A stretch of 64,000 nucleotides of DNA, from positions 496,001-560,000 of the forward strand of contig NZ_CP014234.1 of assembly GCF_001553955.1 (NCBI RefSeq). The letters run 5' to 3'. This stretch comes from Moraxella osloensis (GTDB taxonomy: Bacteria > Pseudomonadota > Gammaproteobacteria > Pseudomonadales > Moraxellaceae). This document shows, one piece after another, positions 27,027 through 36,453 of the stretch. How positions within the stretch are numbered: the stretch's first letter is position 1; every line of letters starts with the position of its first letter. Both the position numbers and the translations under genes were made by a program. The notes beneath the pieces were generated by a model that made no database searches, was not told the origin of the DNA, and saw only the letters and a program-made list of their open reading frames with translations.

Positions 27027-27863
27027 ATGGTAACGACTGACACTAACGCTTCCCAGCAACCCTTCTCAACCCTTGCGGCATTTTTAGCCGGTATTCGCAT
27101 TGTGATGGTGAATACCACCTTGCCTGCCAATATTGGCTCTGCCGCCCGCGCTATGCACACCATGGGACTAACGCAGCTCACGGTGGTGGCGCCCAAACTA
27201 CCGATTGACGAGGATGCCTATGCCCATGCCGCAGGTGCCAAAGCAATTTTAGATACTGTGACCATTTGTGATACCCTGGAGCAAGCCCTGCAAGATTGCC
27301 ACTGGGTGATTGCTACCAGTAGTCGCCAACGCCATATTCCAAGACCCGTCTTATCGCCCCGCCAAGCGGCCGAATTGATGGTCACTAATTTTCACAACCT
27401 TGGCGATGTAATGACAGATGCTGCGCATCGCAATTGGCAACTTGCCATTGTGTTTGGTCGTGAAGATCGGGGTTTAACAAATGAAGAGCTGCAATTGGCC
27501 GACTACCATATTCAAATTCCTGCCAATCCGCAGTATGGGGTGTTAAATGTGGCGGCTGCGGTTCAAGTGATTGCCAGCGTTTTTTACGAAACTGCCGAAT
27601 TAGCATTGACAGCAAAAACAGCGGCTGAAAAATCCATTGATTTGACTTTTCGCCAGCAGTGGGATGAGCCGCCTATCTCAAATGAGCAGCGTTTACAGCT
27701 AGAAAATAGGCTGTTGGCATTGCTGGAGAATTTAGCTATCTACAATCCCGCCCAATCTAAAGTGATGCCTCAGCGTATTAATCGACTTCTTAGTAGATTA
27801 CAGCTTGATATCAAAGAATATCAGTTACTGCAAGCCACCATCGCAAAATTACTTAAATCCTAA
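27027..27863 (+). CDS. trmJ: tRNA (cytidine/uridine-2'-O-)-methyltransferase TrmJ
   Basis: SpoU-class (SPOUT) methyltransferase that 2'-O-methylates nucleotide 32 in the tRNA anticodon loop. The three knot-forming SPOUT motifs are visible: NTTLPANIGSAARAMHTMGL (about residues 28-47), VFGREDRGLTNEEL (about 145-158) and IPANPQYGVLNVAAAVQV (about 166-183). A C-terminal helical extension of about 70 residues follows, as in TrmJ dimers. The length, 278 aa, is somewhat over the usual 245, owing to about 22 extra N-terminal residues. A shorter start cannot be excluded, as the ATG at 27027 has no obvious Shine-Dalgarno. Confidence 0.9.
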   Translation: MVTTDTNASQQPFSTLAAFLAGIRIVMVNTTLPANIGSAARAMHTMGLTQLTVVAPKLPIDEDAYAHAAGAKAILDTVTICDTLEQALQDCHWVIATSSRQRHIPRPVLSPRQAAELMVTNFHNLGDVMTDAAHRNWQLAIVFGREDRGLTNEELQLADYHIQIPANPQYGVLNVAAAVQVIASVFYETAELALTAKTAAEKSIDLTFRQQWDEPPISNEQRLQLENRLLALLENLAIYNPAQSKVMPQRINRLLSRLQLDIKEYQLLQATIAKLLKS

Positions 27864-27942
27864 GCTTGTTTAAAATTTTCAAGCAATTGATGAGTTCGTG
27901 ATATCATAATCCCTTAAAATTTTTATAAAATCGGTAGTCAGT

Positions 27943-28911
27943 ATGTTGTCCGTCATCCAAAATTTATCCAAAAAAATCCAGACCATCAAAGCAGAATTAC
28001 AAGAGGACATCCAAGCGGTGTTTGACCGTGACCCTGCGGCACGTAACACGCTTGAAGTACTGTTGACTTATCCTGGCGTGCATGCGCTATTGATTCACCG
28101 CGTCGCCCACAGTATGTGGCAACACAATAACAAAGGCTTGGCACGGTTTGTATCCTTTGGCAATCGATTTTTGACCGGGATTGAAATTCACCCTGCAGCA
28201 AAAATTGGGCGGCGATTCTTTATTGACCATGGTATGGGTGTGGTCATTGGTGAAACCGCCGAAATCGGTGATGACGTCACCTTGTATCACGGCGTCACGC
28301 TTGGCGGGGTATCATTAAGTGAAGGCAAACGCCACCCCACGCTGGAAGATGGCGTGGTTGTCGGTGCAGGCGCCAAAGTATTAGGCGGCTTTACCGTGGG
28401 TAAATATGCCAAAATCGGCTCCAATGCTGTCGTTGTCAAAGAAGTGCCTGCAGGCGCGACCATGGTAGGCGGTGCCGCGCGTTTGATTCATGATAAAGCC
28501 AAAGCAGAGCAAATGGGGCTTGATAGCTTGGCAAATAATGGGGTAACCCCAGCTGACGATTATATCGAAAAAACCGTCATCGAAAAAACAACCGATGCTG
28601 AGCAGATGAAAGCGATTGAACAAATCTCTATCAATACTTCTGCTACCAGTGAGGATGATTGCAATAAAATTAAGTTAGAGCAAGCGGGCGTTTTTCATCA
28701 ATATGGGATTGACCCTAACACCCAAGACCCTGTGGCAATGACTTTTATCAAAATGCTTGAGCACATTCGCCAGTCTGAAGCACGCCTTGATGAATTGCAA
28801 AGTGCAATGTGCAAATTGGATCCAAATTTTTGCAAAAAACACTATACCAAACTTGATGTGCGCGATTTGGATGCCGTCGATCCGCAATTTTTTATGGAAG
28901 ATGAATCATAA
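27943..28911 (+). CDS. cysE: Serine O-acetyltransferase
   Basis: Makes O-acetylserine from serine and acetyl-CoA, the first committed step of cysteine synthesis, feeding the cysK product encoded at 42756-43772. The N-terminal helical domain ([20 protein letters not shown]) is followed by a left-handed beta-helix of hexapeptide repeats with the catalytic segments [17 protein letters not shown] (about residues 93-109) and LYHGVTLGG (about 111-119). After the core ends near residue 185, about 137 residues remain, including a charged helical part that may form a coiled coil ([16 protein letters not shown]). The total of 322 aa exceeds the common 260-275. The extension may be lineage-specific. Confidence 0.93.
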   Translation: MLSVIQNLSKKIQTIKAELQEDIQAVFDRDPAARNTLEVLLTYPGVHALLIHRVAHSMWQHNNKGLARFVSFGNRFLTGIEIHPAAKIGRRFFIDHGMGVVIGETAEIGDDVTLYHGVTLGGVSLSEGKRHPTLEDGVVVGAGAKVLGGFTVGKYAKIGSNAVVVKEVPAGATMVGGAARLIHDKAKAEQMGLDSLANNGVTPADDYIEKTVIEKTTDAEQMKAIEQISINTSATSEDDCNKIKLEQAGVFHQYGIDPNTQDPVAMTFIKMLEHIRQSEARLDELQSAMCKLDPNFCKKHYTKLDVRDLDAVDPQFFMEDES

Positions 28912-28971
28912 AATAGATTCCACCCGATGATAAATATGAGAGGTTATTGGGTGACTGCTTAGATGATTAGC

Positions 28972-30489
28972 TTAAAAAGACTGGGGCGTTGGCGTAGGTT
29001 TAAGTAAAAATTGATAGCTTCGCTTGGTGGTTTGCAAATCCGCTAATACCTGATCTAGCCAACTCGTTTCTGCGCCAGTCAAAACCACATCGGGTTTGAC
29101 GCCTACGCCATCAATTTTCTCACCTTTACTTGAGTAATAATGAGCGACCGTTAGCTTTACCGCTTCATTATCATTGATGGGTACAATGCTTTGGATAGAG
29201 CCTTTACCATAGCTGGTTTCGCCATACACCTTGGCGCGTTGGTTGTTTTGTAGCGCACTGGCTAATACTTCAGCCGCCGAAGCGGAATAACGATTTTGCA
29301 ACACGGCCAGCGGTAAGTCGGCAAATTGGGCTTTGCCGTGCGTGCGAATCACCTCTTGTATGCCTTGGCGATTTTTAATCTGCGCTACTACTTTATCGTT
29401 CATAAATAAGCTTGCGATATCATTGGCAGCTGACAACACGCCACCTGGGTTATTGCGCAAATCAAGTACCAGTACGCTAAAGGGCTGATTTAATTTGGTG
29501 AGTGCCATTAAAAATTGCTGCTGGGTGTTGTTTTGAAACACAGGGATATGCACCACCGCAACGCCATTAATGATGTTGGCACTCATGGCTTGTTGTTGTA
29601 GCAAGGTTCTTTGCACCACCACCAGATGTTTACGACGGCCTTTATCCGAGACTAACAACCGAGCCGTTGTCCCTGCGATGCCTGTTAGCAGCTGATCGAC
29701 GTCTTGCGGGGTTCGGGTGTTGTCTAACTTATTATCATTAATTTGATGCAAATAATTGCCGCGCTGAATACCGGCTTTTGCGGCAGGCGAGTTGGGCAGC
29801 ACATCATCAAACACCCAGCTATCTACATCGGCATGAAAACTGACACTCACGCCAATACTGCCAATATCGCCTTCGGTAAATAACCTTAAGTTTTCAAACG
29901 CGTTTGCATCTAGATATTCAGAATAAGGATCGAGACCAGCTAAAGTGCCTGCCATTGCATTGGCAAAAAGCGATTCATCATCGACATTCGTCACATAATT
30001 TTGACGGATGATATCAATCATTTTGACAAATTTTTCAACCGTGACGGGTGATACTGCCCCCAATGCCACTTGCTGGATTTGCTCAGAAGCTGGCGCGATG
30101 GGCTGAGTGTCTTTTGGCTGATTGGCGGGATTAGTCACTATAGGGGCGGTTGACGTAATATCCACTTCCCCGCCATCGTCAGCGCCGTCATCCGACAAAT
30201 TGTCGTTATCAGCGCCATCGGGTACACCATTAGCTGCATTCACCCCACTGATGGGAACGGCAATAGCAGGATTGGCTCCCGCAATCGCTTGAGTGATTGC
30301 AGGTGTTAATGCCGTTTTATTGGTTTTAGCCGCAACTGAGGTAGCAGATTTGACGGGTGGTTTGACAGGCGAACTGACAGTCGGTCGGCTAGCAGCATAA
30401 CCCAATGAACCTATCCCCCACAATGCCAGCACGATAACGTGTCTTTTGAAAGTAGGGTTAGATAGTGGTTTGAGACGCTGCGTTACCAT
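28972..30489 (-). CDS. ctpA: S41-family C-terminal processing peptidase (CtpA-like)
   Basis: Periplasmic serine protease with a PDZ domain, of the Ctp family that trims or degrades envelope proteins. The order is: a basic start and hydrophobic segment VIVLALWGIGSLGYAA (signal peptide or anchor, residues about 19-34), a Pro/Ala/Asp-rich linker to about 140, the S41 N-terminal helix bundle, a PDZ domain (about 220-310, GSIGVSVSFHAD), and the protease core with LDLRNNPGG, the catalytic serine in RYSASAAEV (about residue 405) and the general-base lysine in SYGKGSIQS. gpmI lies 23 nt upstream, so the two probably form an operon, as gpmI and ctp-type genes do in other gammaproteobacteria. Confidence 0.9.
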   Translation of the reverse strand: MVTQRLKPLSNPTFKRHVIVLALWGIGSLGYAASRPTVSSPVKPPVKSATSVAAKTNKTALTPAITQAIAGANPAIAVPISGVNAANGVPDGADNDNLSDDGADDGGEVDITSTAPIVTNPANQPKDTQPIAPASEQIQQVALGAVSPVTVEKFVKMIDIIRQNYVTNVDDESLFANAMAGTLAGLDPYSEYLDANAFENLRLFTEGDIGSIGVSVSFHADVDSWVFDDVLPNSPAAKAGIQRGNYLHQINDNKLDNTRTPQDVDQLLTGIAGTTARLLVSDKGRRKHLVVVQRTLLQQQAMSANIINGVAVVHIPVFQNNTQQQFLMALTKLNQPFSVLVLDLRNNPGGVLSAANDIASLFMNDKVVAQIKNRQGIQEVIRTHGKAQFADLPLAVLQNRYSASAAEVLASALQNNQRAKVYGETSYGKGSIQSIVPINDNEAVKLTVAHYYSSKGEKIDGVGVKPDVVLTGAETSWLDQVLADLQTTKRSYQFLLKPTPTPQSF

Positions 30490-30512
30490 ACGATAGTTGT
30501 ACCTATTAACTG

Positions 30513-32135
30513 TTAGTTTGCTACGATTAAGCTTTCACCTGTCATTTCGGCAGGTTTGGCAAGTTGCATTAAGTCCAATAGGGTTGGCGCCACATCCGAT
30601 AGCTTACCACCCGTGCGAATGTGCACGGTATCAGGCGCTTGCTCATTGACATAAATAAATGGCACTAGCTCTGTGGTATGCTGGGTGTGTACCTGTCCGC
30701 TATCATAATCTTGCATTTGCTCCACGTTGCCATGGTCAGCGGTAATCAGTAAATGCCCATGATTGGCAAGCACACAATCAGCAATGGTTTTCACACAGTT
30801 ATCTAACGTTTCGACGGCTTTGACAGCGGCATCGAACACACCGGTGTGCCCTACCATATCGCCATTGGCATAATTCACAATCAGTACATCATACGCACCG
30901 GAATTGATGGCATGGGTCAATTTTTCAGTGACCTCTGGCGCACTCATTTCGGGTTGTAAATCATAAGTAGCAACCGCAGGCGAGTTGACCAAAATCCGCT
31001 GCTCCCCTTCAAACTCTGCTTCGCGCCCACCACTAAAAAAGAAAGTCACGTGCGCGTATTTTTCGGTTTCAGCAATGCGCAGTTGGGTTTTACCTTGCGA
31101 TTGCAAATACTCGCCCAATGTGTTGGTTAGCGATGTCGGTTCAAAGGCGATACTGGTCACGTCATTGTTTTGTAATTCATCGGAGTATTTGGTCAGCATC
31201 ACAAATTTTGACAGCGTTGGCAGTTTTTCACGCGTAAAGCCATCAAAATCAGCTGAAACCAGTGCTTGGCTAATTTCGCGGGCGCGGTCGGCACGAAAAT
31301 TCATAAAAATCACACTGTCATTGTCTTGGATAGTACCAAAGTCAGCGTTTTGGTTAGCATAACGCACCCAAGTCGGTTTGACGAACTCGTCACTTTCATC
31401 TGCGCCATACGCTGCGCTAATCGCCTCAGCGCCTGACTGCACCACCCGTTCTGCTTTGGCTTGGGTTAGCAAATCATACGCTTGCTGTACCCGATCCCAA
31501 CGTTTATCCCGATCCATTGCAAAATAGCGACCAATAAGACTGACCAAATAAGCCGTGCCCTCATATTGCTCATTAAGCGTGGCAAGTGCTTGTTGTAATT
31601 GTGCGACATAATTGTCCGCACTTTTAGGCGGCGTGTCACGACCGTCCAAAAATGTATGGATAAAGACCTGCTTTGCACCCTGCTGCAATGCCAGCTCCAC
31701 CATCGCGACAATATGATCTTGATGCGAATGAACTCCCCCGTCGGATAATAATCCCATGATATGCACATTGGCTTGTCGGTCATTGGCAAGCTGCACTGCT
31801 TCGGTTAATGCAGGGTTGCTAAAAAATTGCTGTTCGCGGATTTCTTTATGAATACGGGTAGAATCTTGATACAAAATACGACCTGCACCCAAATTCATAT
31901 GCCCGACTTCAGAGTTACCAAACTGCCCTGCGGGTAAACCCACGTCTTCACCTGACCCTGAAATCAAGCCATGCGGATAATGCTGATATAAATAATCAAG
32001 GTTTGGGGTGTGCGCCGCGGCAATCGCATTATCACGCTCATCTTCGCGATGCCCAAAACCATCTAAAATCATCAACACATGGGGGATTTTTTTAACCGTC
32101 GATTGATGGTTAACCGAGTTAGACGCTTGATTCAT
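30513..32135 (-). CDS. gpmI: 2,3-bisphosphoglycerate-independent phosphoglycerate mutase
   Basis: Dimanganese enzyme interconverting 3- and 2-phosphoglycerate in glycolysis and gluconeogenesis. The 540-aa product begins with a 17-residue Asn/Ser/Gln-rich leader and then the alkaline-phosphatase-like metal site [12 protein letters not shown]. The phosphorylated serine is S75 in [15 protein letters not shown]. Further motifs include [11 protein letters not shown] (about 160), [11 protein letters not shown] (about 275) and [10 protein letters not shown] with [11 protein letters not shown] near the C-terminus. The start ATG 32135 lies only 39 nt from a MITE-like element, so the promoter may involve or have been altered by that insertion. 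Confidence 0.96.
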   Translation of the reverse strand: MNQASNSVNHQSTVKKIPHVLMILDGFGHREDERDNAIAAAHTPNLDYLYQHYPHGLISGSGEDVGLPAGQFGNSEVGHMNLGAGRILYQDSTRIHKEIREQQFFSNPALTEAVQLANDRQANVHIMGLLSDGGVHSHQDHIVAMVELALQQGAKQVFIHTFLDGRDTPPKSADNYVAQLQQALATLNEQYEGTAYLVSLIGRYFAMDRDKRWDRVQQAYDLLTQAKAERVVQSGAEAISAAYGADESDEFVKPTWVRYANQNADFGTIQDNDSVIFMNFRADRAREISQALVSADFDGFTREKLPTLSKFVMLTKYSDELQNNDVTSIAFEPTSLTNTLGEYLQSQGKTQLRIAETEKYAHVTFFFSGGREAEFEGEQRILVNSPAVATYDLQPEMSAPEVTEKLTHAINSGAYDVLIVNYANGDMVGHTGVFDAAVKAVETLDNCVKTIADCVLANHGHLLITADHGNVEQMQDYDSGQVHTQHTTELVPFIYVNEQAPDTVHIRTGGKLSDVAPTLLDLMQLAKPAEMTGESLIVAN

Positions 32136-32173
32136 TGTTGCCTCTAGAAAAGCTAAAATAAGGAAAATACAAA

Positions 32174-32352
32174 ACTAGGGCGTGTCCCTATTTGGATAAT
32201 GAGGCTAAAAATAGACTAAATCGCCAGCAAAACAAGGCAAATTGTGCAGATAATATTGGAATATTGTCAAACAATTTAACGCAGTTTTGCCAGATTTAGG
32301 CATTTTTAGGCCATTAAAAATACTTTGTTCCGAATTAGGGACACGCCCTAGT
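32174..32352. mobile_element. MITE-like palindromic element with 17-bp perfect terminal inverted repeats
   Basis: ACTAGGGCGTGTCCCTA at 32174-32190 is repeated inverted and perfectly at 32336-32352. The inverted similarity continues inward: GGCTAAAAAT...CTAAATC...GCCAGCAAAAC on the left against GGCCTAAAAAT...CTAAATC...GGCAAAACTG on the complement of the right, so the whole 179 bp could fold into one imperfect hairpin. It has no coding capacity. CTAG at both outer ends could be a 4-bp target duplication around GGCGTGTCCCTA termini, as seen with IS5-type transposases. That family link is inference. Confidence 0.7.
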
Positions 32353-32573
32353 ATTAAAAAAATTTTGAAAATTATAGCATAGCTCGCTTAATCTCTTTAA
32401 CCCAGATTTTGCGTCATTCTGTTAACTGCTAAGCCTGTTAACTGTTAACTGCTAAGCGATATCAGGCGATATGATGAGAGCAAAAACCTTGTGATATGTT
32501 TTGACGGTTTTAATAGTATTTTGACCGTCAAGTTTGATTAATTTAATCAATCATTGAATTAATGAGCGAGCTT

Positions 32574-32602
32574 TTGCATCATCTTAGGTAATCTGCTACA
32601 AT
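32574..32602 (+). promoter_or_regulatory. Sigma-70 promoter of 6S RNA
   Basis: TTGCAT (32574-32579), a 17-bp spacer and TACAAT (32597-32602) predict a start near 32609, just where the 6S RNA closing stem begins. Confidence 0.75.
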
Positions 32603-32608
32603 GCGTGC

Positions 32609-32797
32609 ATCTGGGGTATTCGCCAGTTTATGGTTTTACCTGAGCTGATAATTTATATAAGGGTATGCGTTCTTTTCACTTGTTGTGCAAGCCTGCATCC
32701 AGCTACGCTGCGATGATTCAGGAAGCCTTAAGAGTGGTTGCCATACCCACCCTGAACGTTACAGTTCATGGGTTCACATAGACAGCGGTACTCTGGA
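32609..32797 (+). ncRNA. ssrS: 6S RNA (RNA polymerase regulator)
   Basis: 6S RNA mimics an open promoter and sequesters sigma-70 RNA polymerase in stationary phase. The roughly 189-nt sequence keeps the family landmarks in order: a 5' strand (TCTGGGGTATTCGC) complementary to the 3' end (GCGGTACTCTGGA), the conserved CCTGAGCTGATA segment (about 32658), GAAGCCTTAAGAGTGG (about 32720), and the TGAACG...TTCATGGGTTCA hairpin (about 32753-32775). A matching promoter lies upstream and a terminator downstream. Exact ends are inferred from pairing. No ygfA-type gene follows; the next gene is convergent. Confidence 0.88.
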
Positions 32798-32809
32798 CCA
32801 AAATTAAAT

Positions 32810-32849
32810 AAAAAACCATCTAGCCGAATTGGGTTAGATGGTTTTTTTT
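32810..32849. terminator. Bidirectional terminator between 6S RNA and the purine permease
   Basis: CCATCTAGCC (32816-32825) pairs with GGTTAGATGG (32832-32841) with one mismatch or wobble. An A-run precedes it and eight T follow. Confidence 0.88.
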
Positions 32850-32862
32850 GCTCAGCCATTGA

Positions 32863-34161
32863 TTAACTTAAAAAAATCAATTTTGCCAATAAAATCGCCG
32901 TTAACACCCAAACCGCAGGGCTCACTTCTTTATAGCGTCCACTCACCAATTTGGCAATGGTATAGGTGATAAAACCTAACGCAATCCCATCCGCGATTGA
33001 GAAGGTAAGCGGCGTCAACAGCAGCACTACCGCGACAGGTGATGCTTCGGTCAAGTCATCCCAATCAATCTCACGCAGCGTAAATAACATCAATACCGCG
33101 ACATAAAAAATCGCACCTGCCGTTGCATACGCAGGAATCATCCCAGCCAATGGCGCAAAAAATAACGCCAATAAAAATAACACGCCTACCACAATGGCGG
33201 TCAAACCGGTGCGTCCACCTGCTGCCACGCCTGCTGTGCTTTCTACATAACTCGTTACCGATGACGTCCCTAGCAACGACCCTGCCACAGCCGCCGTTGA
33301 GTCAGCAAACAAGGCTTTACCTAGGTTCGGAATTTGACCATCGGTAGACATTAACCCCGCTTTTTTGGTCACGCCGATTAATGTGCCTGATGTATCAAAT
33401 AACACCACAAATAAAAAGGCAAAAATCACGCTAACCATACTCACATCAAGCGCGCCTGCAATATCTAACTGCATAAAGGTCGGTGCAATCGATGGCGGCA
33501 TTGACACAATCCCTGAGTAATGGGTTTCCCCTGCCAACAAGCTAATCACCGTCACAATTAAAATTGACAACATCACTGCTGCAGGGACTTTACGCTGCAC
33601 AAATACGACAATCAGAAAAAAACTTAAAATCGCCATCGCAGGGCCAAAATCGGTGAGTTTGCCCATCGTCACAAACGTGGCGGGACTTGCCACGATGATG
33701 CCCGAGCTTTTAAGCGCAATAAATGCTAAAAACGCCCCAATCCCTGCGACGATACCTTGTTTAAGCGTATAGGGAATGGCGTTGATAATCCATTCACGCA
33801 GTTTAAAGGCACTAATCAGCACAAACAGCAAGCCTGAAATAAACACCGCCCCCAACGCCACTTGCCAGCTTTTACCCATTCCCAAGACGACGGTAAAGGT
33901 AAAAAACGCATTTAAACCCATGCCAGGTGCCAATGCCACCGGCAAACGCGCAATCAATCCCATCAAAAAACAGCCCAGCGCTGAGGCTAGACATGTCGCT
34001 ACAAATACCGCCCCTTTATCCATCCCTGTCTTTGCCAGCATGTCGGGATTGACAAAAATAATATAAGCCATGGTCAAAAAGGTGGTTAGACCTGCCAGAA
34101 TTTCAGTTTTTATCGTTGTATTGCGGCCATCTATGCCAAAATAGCGCTCGATTACATTCAT
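32863..34161 (-). CDS. NCS2-family purine permease (AzgA/AdeP/GhxP type)
   Basis: Proton-coupled uptake of adenine, guanine or hypoxanthine across the inner membrane is the role of this subfamily. The 432-aa protein has about 12 hydrophobic helices, and its N-terminus is diagnostic: FGIDGRNTTIKTEILAGLTTF, then MAYIIFVNP and APGMGLNAFFTF (about residues 77-88). Further family segments are FDTSGTLIGVTKKAG (about 255) and GTSSVTSYVESTAGVAAGGRTGLTA (about 295). Exact base preference cannot be told from sequence. It is monocistronic and ends at the terminator shared with 6S RNA. The 217 bp upstream show no recognisable purine riboswitch. Confidence 0.88.
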   Translation of the reverse strand: MNVIERYFGIDGRNTTIKTEILAGLTTFLTMAYIIFVNPDMLAKTGMDKGAVFVATCLASALGCFLMGLIARLPVALAPGMGLNAFFTFTVVLGMGKSWQVALGAVFISGLLFVLISAFKLREWIINAIPYTLKQGIVAGIGAFLAFIALKSSGIIVASPATFVTMGKLTDFGPAMAILSFFLIVVFVQRKVPAAVMLSILIVTVISLLAGETHYSGIVSMPPSIAPTFMQLDIAGALDVSMVSVIFAFLFVVLFDTSGTLIGVTKKAGLMSTDGQIPNLGKALFADSTAAVAGSLLGTSSVTSYVESTAGVAAGGRTGLTAIVVGVLFLLALFFAPLAGMIPAYATAGAIFYVAVLMLFTLREIDWDDLTEASPVAVVLLLTPLTFSIADGIALGFITYTIAKLVSGRYKEVSPAVWVLTAILLAKLIFLS

Positions 34162-34378
34162 CTATATTCACCCAATTTATGCGTCTAGGTTATGTCTAGG
34201 TTACATCTGTATCCGTTGTGTTGACAACGCTTTTGTGCCCGTTTTCTGCCCCATTGTCATTCAACAACGCCCAAGAAAAACCCCCTATTTTACCCTAGAA
34301 TACGCCAGCAACAAATAACTGATTAAAATAAACATAAAATAACTGAGAATTTTAAAGCCAATTTATTGCGCTGCTGCG

Positions 34379-35602
34379 TTATTGGGCAAAGGGTAAAAAT
34401 TGGCGGTTGTAAGTGATGATTTGTGGCAGCGTGTTATTTTGCGTGCCATTTTGCGTATTGGTTGGTGCTGGAATGGGTGTCGCTGACACACCAGAAGCAG
34501 CTGCTGGGTCATTGTCAGCTTTAGGTAAAATCTTAGCGATTTGGCTATGCAAAAAAAGCTGCTTATCATCACTTTTGACGCTGACAACGACGCGAAAACT
34601 TTGACTCTGGGTGGCTAACAGCTTGGCGATGCGTGCTTTGTTACGCTCGTCAATCTGGGCAAAACTTGGCACTGCCCACAGTTGAGTCAAGGTTTGCACC
34701 GGTAGGTTGTTTTCTCGGGCATTCGCCCAATTGATGATTGCCCTATCGTCGATTTGGTGGGTAGCTGCCACATTTGAAGCTGCGCTAGTGTCTTGCCCAG
34801 ATTGTGGATTGCCATCATTGTCCGCACGGTTTGATCCTTGCGGCTGGTTGCCATTGGCTTCGGTAGGTAAATTCACTAGTATGGTTAATAGTTCGGGCTT
34901 CACCGTGTTGATATTCATGGGCAGATAATATGGCACTGCGGTCAGATACGGCGCTAATTTTTGCAATCCTTCGCTATCCATACCGCGCACATGTTGCAAT
35001 TCATTGATTGAGATAAAAGGCTGGTTGGCAATACCCAGCGCCATTTTTTTGCCCGTACTTTGATAATACGCTGCTTCTGCGCCACCATCGGCACGGGCGT
35101 CACTGTCTGGGTCTTGCCAATCCAGCACCGCCATCGCAATATTGGGCGATAAGCCATTGGCTTGTAACAGCGCTTGAAAAAAAGCCAGTGCCGTATCATC
35201 CACTTTGCCATCATGATACAGGTTGTTAACATTAAAACGGCTGGCATCATCGTCAATTTTAATACTGACTTTGGCTTGATTTAGGGTTTGCTGTGCCAGC
35301 GGTTTTGCCCAAGCCTCTGTTAAACTATCGACTTGGTTGACTTGGCTGTCTTGCGCAATCAAATTGGTCGCCATCGCTTCGCCTGCCAAGGCATATTCCC
35401 TAAGCTGCCCTTGACCTTTGGTCAGCTCAAATTCTCGAATCATCACTTTTTGATTGGCAAGCATACTGCCTGCCACGATGGTAATCGCCACCACCAACAA
35501 CAAAATCGTCAGGAGCGCCATCCCTTGTTGCCCATGCCGATATGGCGGGTTTGTTATGGCAACATTTGCAAGAATTTTAGACGGATTGGCGTTTGTTGGC
35601 AT
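34379..35602 (-). CDS. gspK: Type II secretion minor pseudopilin GspK
   Basis: Large minor pseudopilin that caps the pseudopilus tip of the type II secretion system. The prepilin-like segment QQGMALLTILLLVVAITIVAGSML follows the start and is cleaved after Gly by the prepilin peptidase; the rest is a globular periplasmic domain of about 380 residues with the conserved WQDPDSDARADGGAE segment near residue 150. I chose ATG 35602 (407 aa) because it avoids a 49-nt overlap with gspJ; an upstream start at 35677 is possible. A Gly/Asn/Gln-rich stretch (about residues 250-275) is an insertion in a loop. Last gene of the HIJK block. Confidence 0.9.
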   Translation of the reverse strand: MPTNANPSKILANVAITNPPYRHGQQGMALLTILLLVVAITIVAGSMLANQKVMIREFELTKGQGQLREYALAGEAMATNLIAQDSQVNQVDSLTEAWAKPLAQQTLNQAKVSIKIDDDASRFNVNNLYHDGKVDDTALAFFQALLQANGLSPNIAMAVLDWQDPDSDARADGGAEAAYYQSTGKKMALGIANQPFISINELQHVRGMDSEGLQKLAPYLTAVPYYLPMNINTVKPELLTILVNLPTEANGNQPQGSNRADNDGNPQSGQDTSAASNVAATHQIDDRAIINWANARENNLPVQTLTQLWAVPSFAQIDERNKARIAKLLATQSQSFRVVVSVKSDDKQLFLHSQIAKILPKADNDPAAASGVSATPIPAPTNTQNGTQNNTLPQIITYNRQFLPFAQ

Positions 35603-35628
35603 GGTGTATTTGCTAGAATTTGATTGAA

Positions 35629-36453
35629 TTATGGGTTTGGCGCGTTTGGCGGGGTACTGGGTAATGCAAATCGCCAAGTAATCGGCTCGCCTTGATAACT
35701 AAAATTAAGCTCGATGCCGCGTGGTAACTGCTGATAAGGCATTAAATCTATACTGTTTTGCAAATTGCCATTTTGATCTGTTGCGTTATCAGGTGGGTTA
35801 GGAGTCGCATTGGTTGAAGCATTGGCCGTTTGATTGGTCTTTTTTTGCGCTTGGATTTGCTGTAGCTTTTGCAGCGTGGCTTCATCTGGAAACACACTCA
35901 CCGCGTCAGGCGTCAATGCTCGCCAACTGGCATCTTTGATACCTGTCAATAATACACTGGTTGCAGGGGTTTCGTTGTTGTTATCTAACTGGTAAAAACG
36001 CCGTTTTGTCAGCGTTTCCCCTGCCACCGAATATTGTATTTTTGCTAGCATAGGTGACGACTGATAACGCGGATCGGGCGCGGCAAAACGGATAAAACTT
36101 ATTTGTGACGCATTTAATACGAAAGTTGGCGTCATAGCGGCAGTATTGGTCGATGCCGTATTATTGGCATTGGCATAGGCAGTCGCTGATAGGATTGGCA
36201 CTGCCACATAATTGCTGGTTTGCGCCAAATCTTGTGACAACTGTAAATAAGCATAATCAAGCTGTGATAATGATTTTTGATGTTGGTAGCCGCGCTCGCG
36301 ACTTTTGGTCAGACTATCCATAATCTGCCATCCCGCCAATGCCAGCATGGCAAAAATCACCAACGCAATCATCAGTTCGATTAAGGTAAAGCCTTGCTGG
36401 GATTTTTTATGCGCTGCTGTTGCAGCAGAGCAATCAATAAAAAAACGGCTCAC
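35629..36453 (-). CDS. gspJ: Type II secretion minor pseudopilin GspJ
   Basis: Minor pseudopilin of the tip complex (GspI-J-K). An N-terminal prepilin motif QQGFTLIELMIALVIFAMLALAGWQ (cleavage after Gly, Glu at +5) begins at about residue 20 and is followed by a soluble domain. The 274-aa product is longer than the usual 200, mainly through Ala/Asn/Thr-rich loops (about residues 110-130 and 205-230). Its ATG at 36453 overlaps the gspI stop by 4 nt, indicating translational coupling. Confidence 0.9.
   Translation of the reverse strand: MSRFFIDCSAATAAHKKSQQGFTLIELMIALVIFAMLALAGWQIMDSLTKSRERGYQHQKSLSQLDYAYLQLSQDLAQTSNYVAVPILSATAYANANNTASTNTAAMTPTFVLNASQISFIRFAAPDPRYQSSPMLAKIQYSVAGETLTKRRFYQLDNNNETPATSVLLTGIKDASWRALTPDAVSVFPDEATLQKLQQIQAQKKTNQTANASTNATPNPPDNATDQNGNLQNSIDLMPYQQLPRGIELNFSYQGEPITWRFALPSTPPNAPNP

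Larger units (their letters stand above)
32136..32862. other. Non-coding region holding a MITE-like element and 6S RNA
   Basis: No protein-coding gene is seen in these 727 bp. In order it holds the gpmI leader, a palindromic element (32174-32352), about 220 bp of AT-rich DNA with GTTAACTG-type duplications near 32420-32460, the 6S RNA promoter and gene, and a bidirectional terminator. Confidence 0.8.

Noticed and set aside
28912-28971. Hairpin with CACCC/GGGTG after cysE as terminator
   Set aside because: The stem is imperfect and no U-tract follows on either strand.
34162-34378. Possible purine riboswitch upstream of the NCS2 purine permease
   Set aside because: This stretch actually contains the permease start side and the end of gspK, but no purine aptamer core or paired loops could be found.
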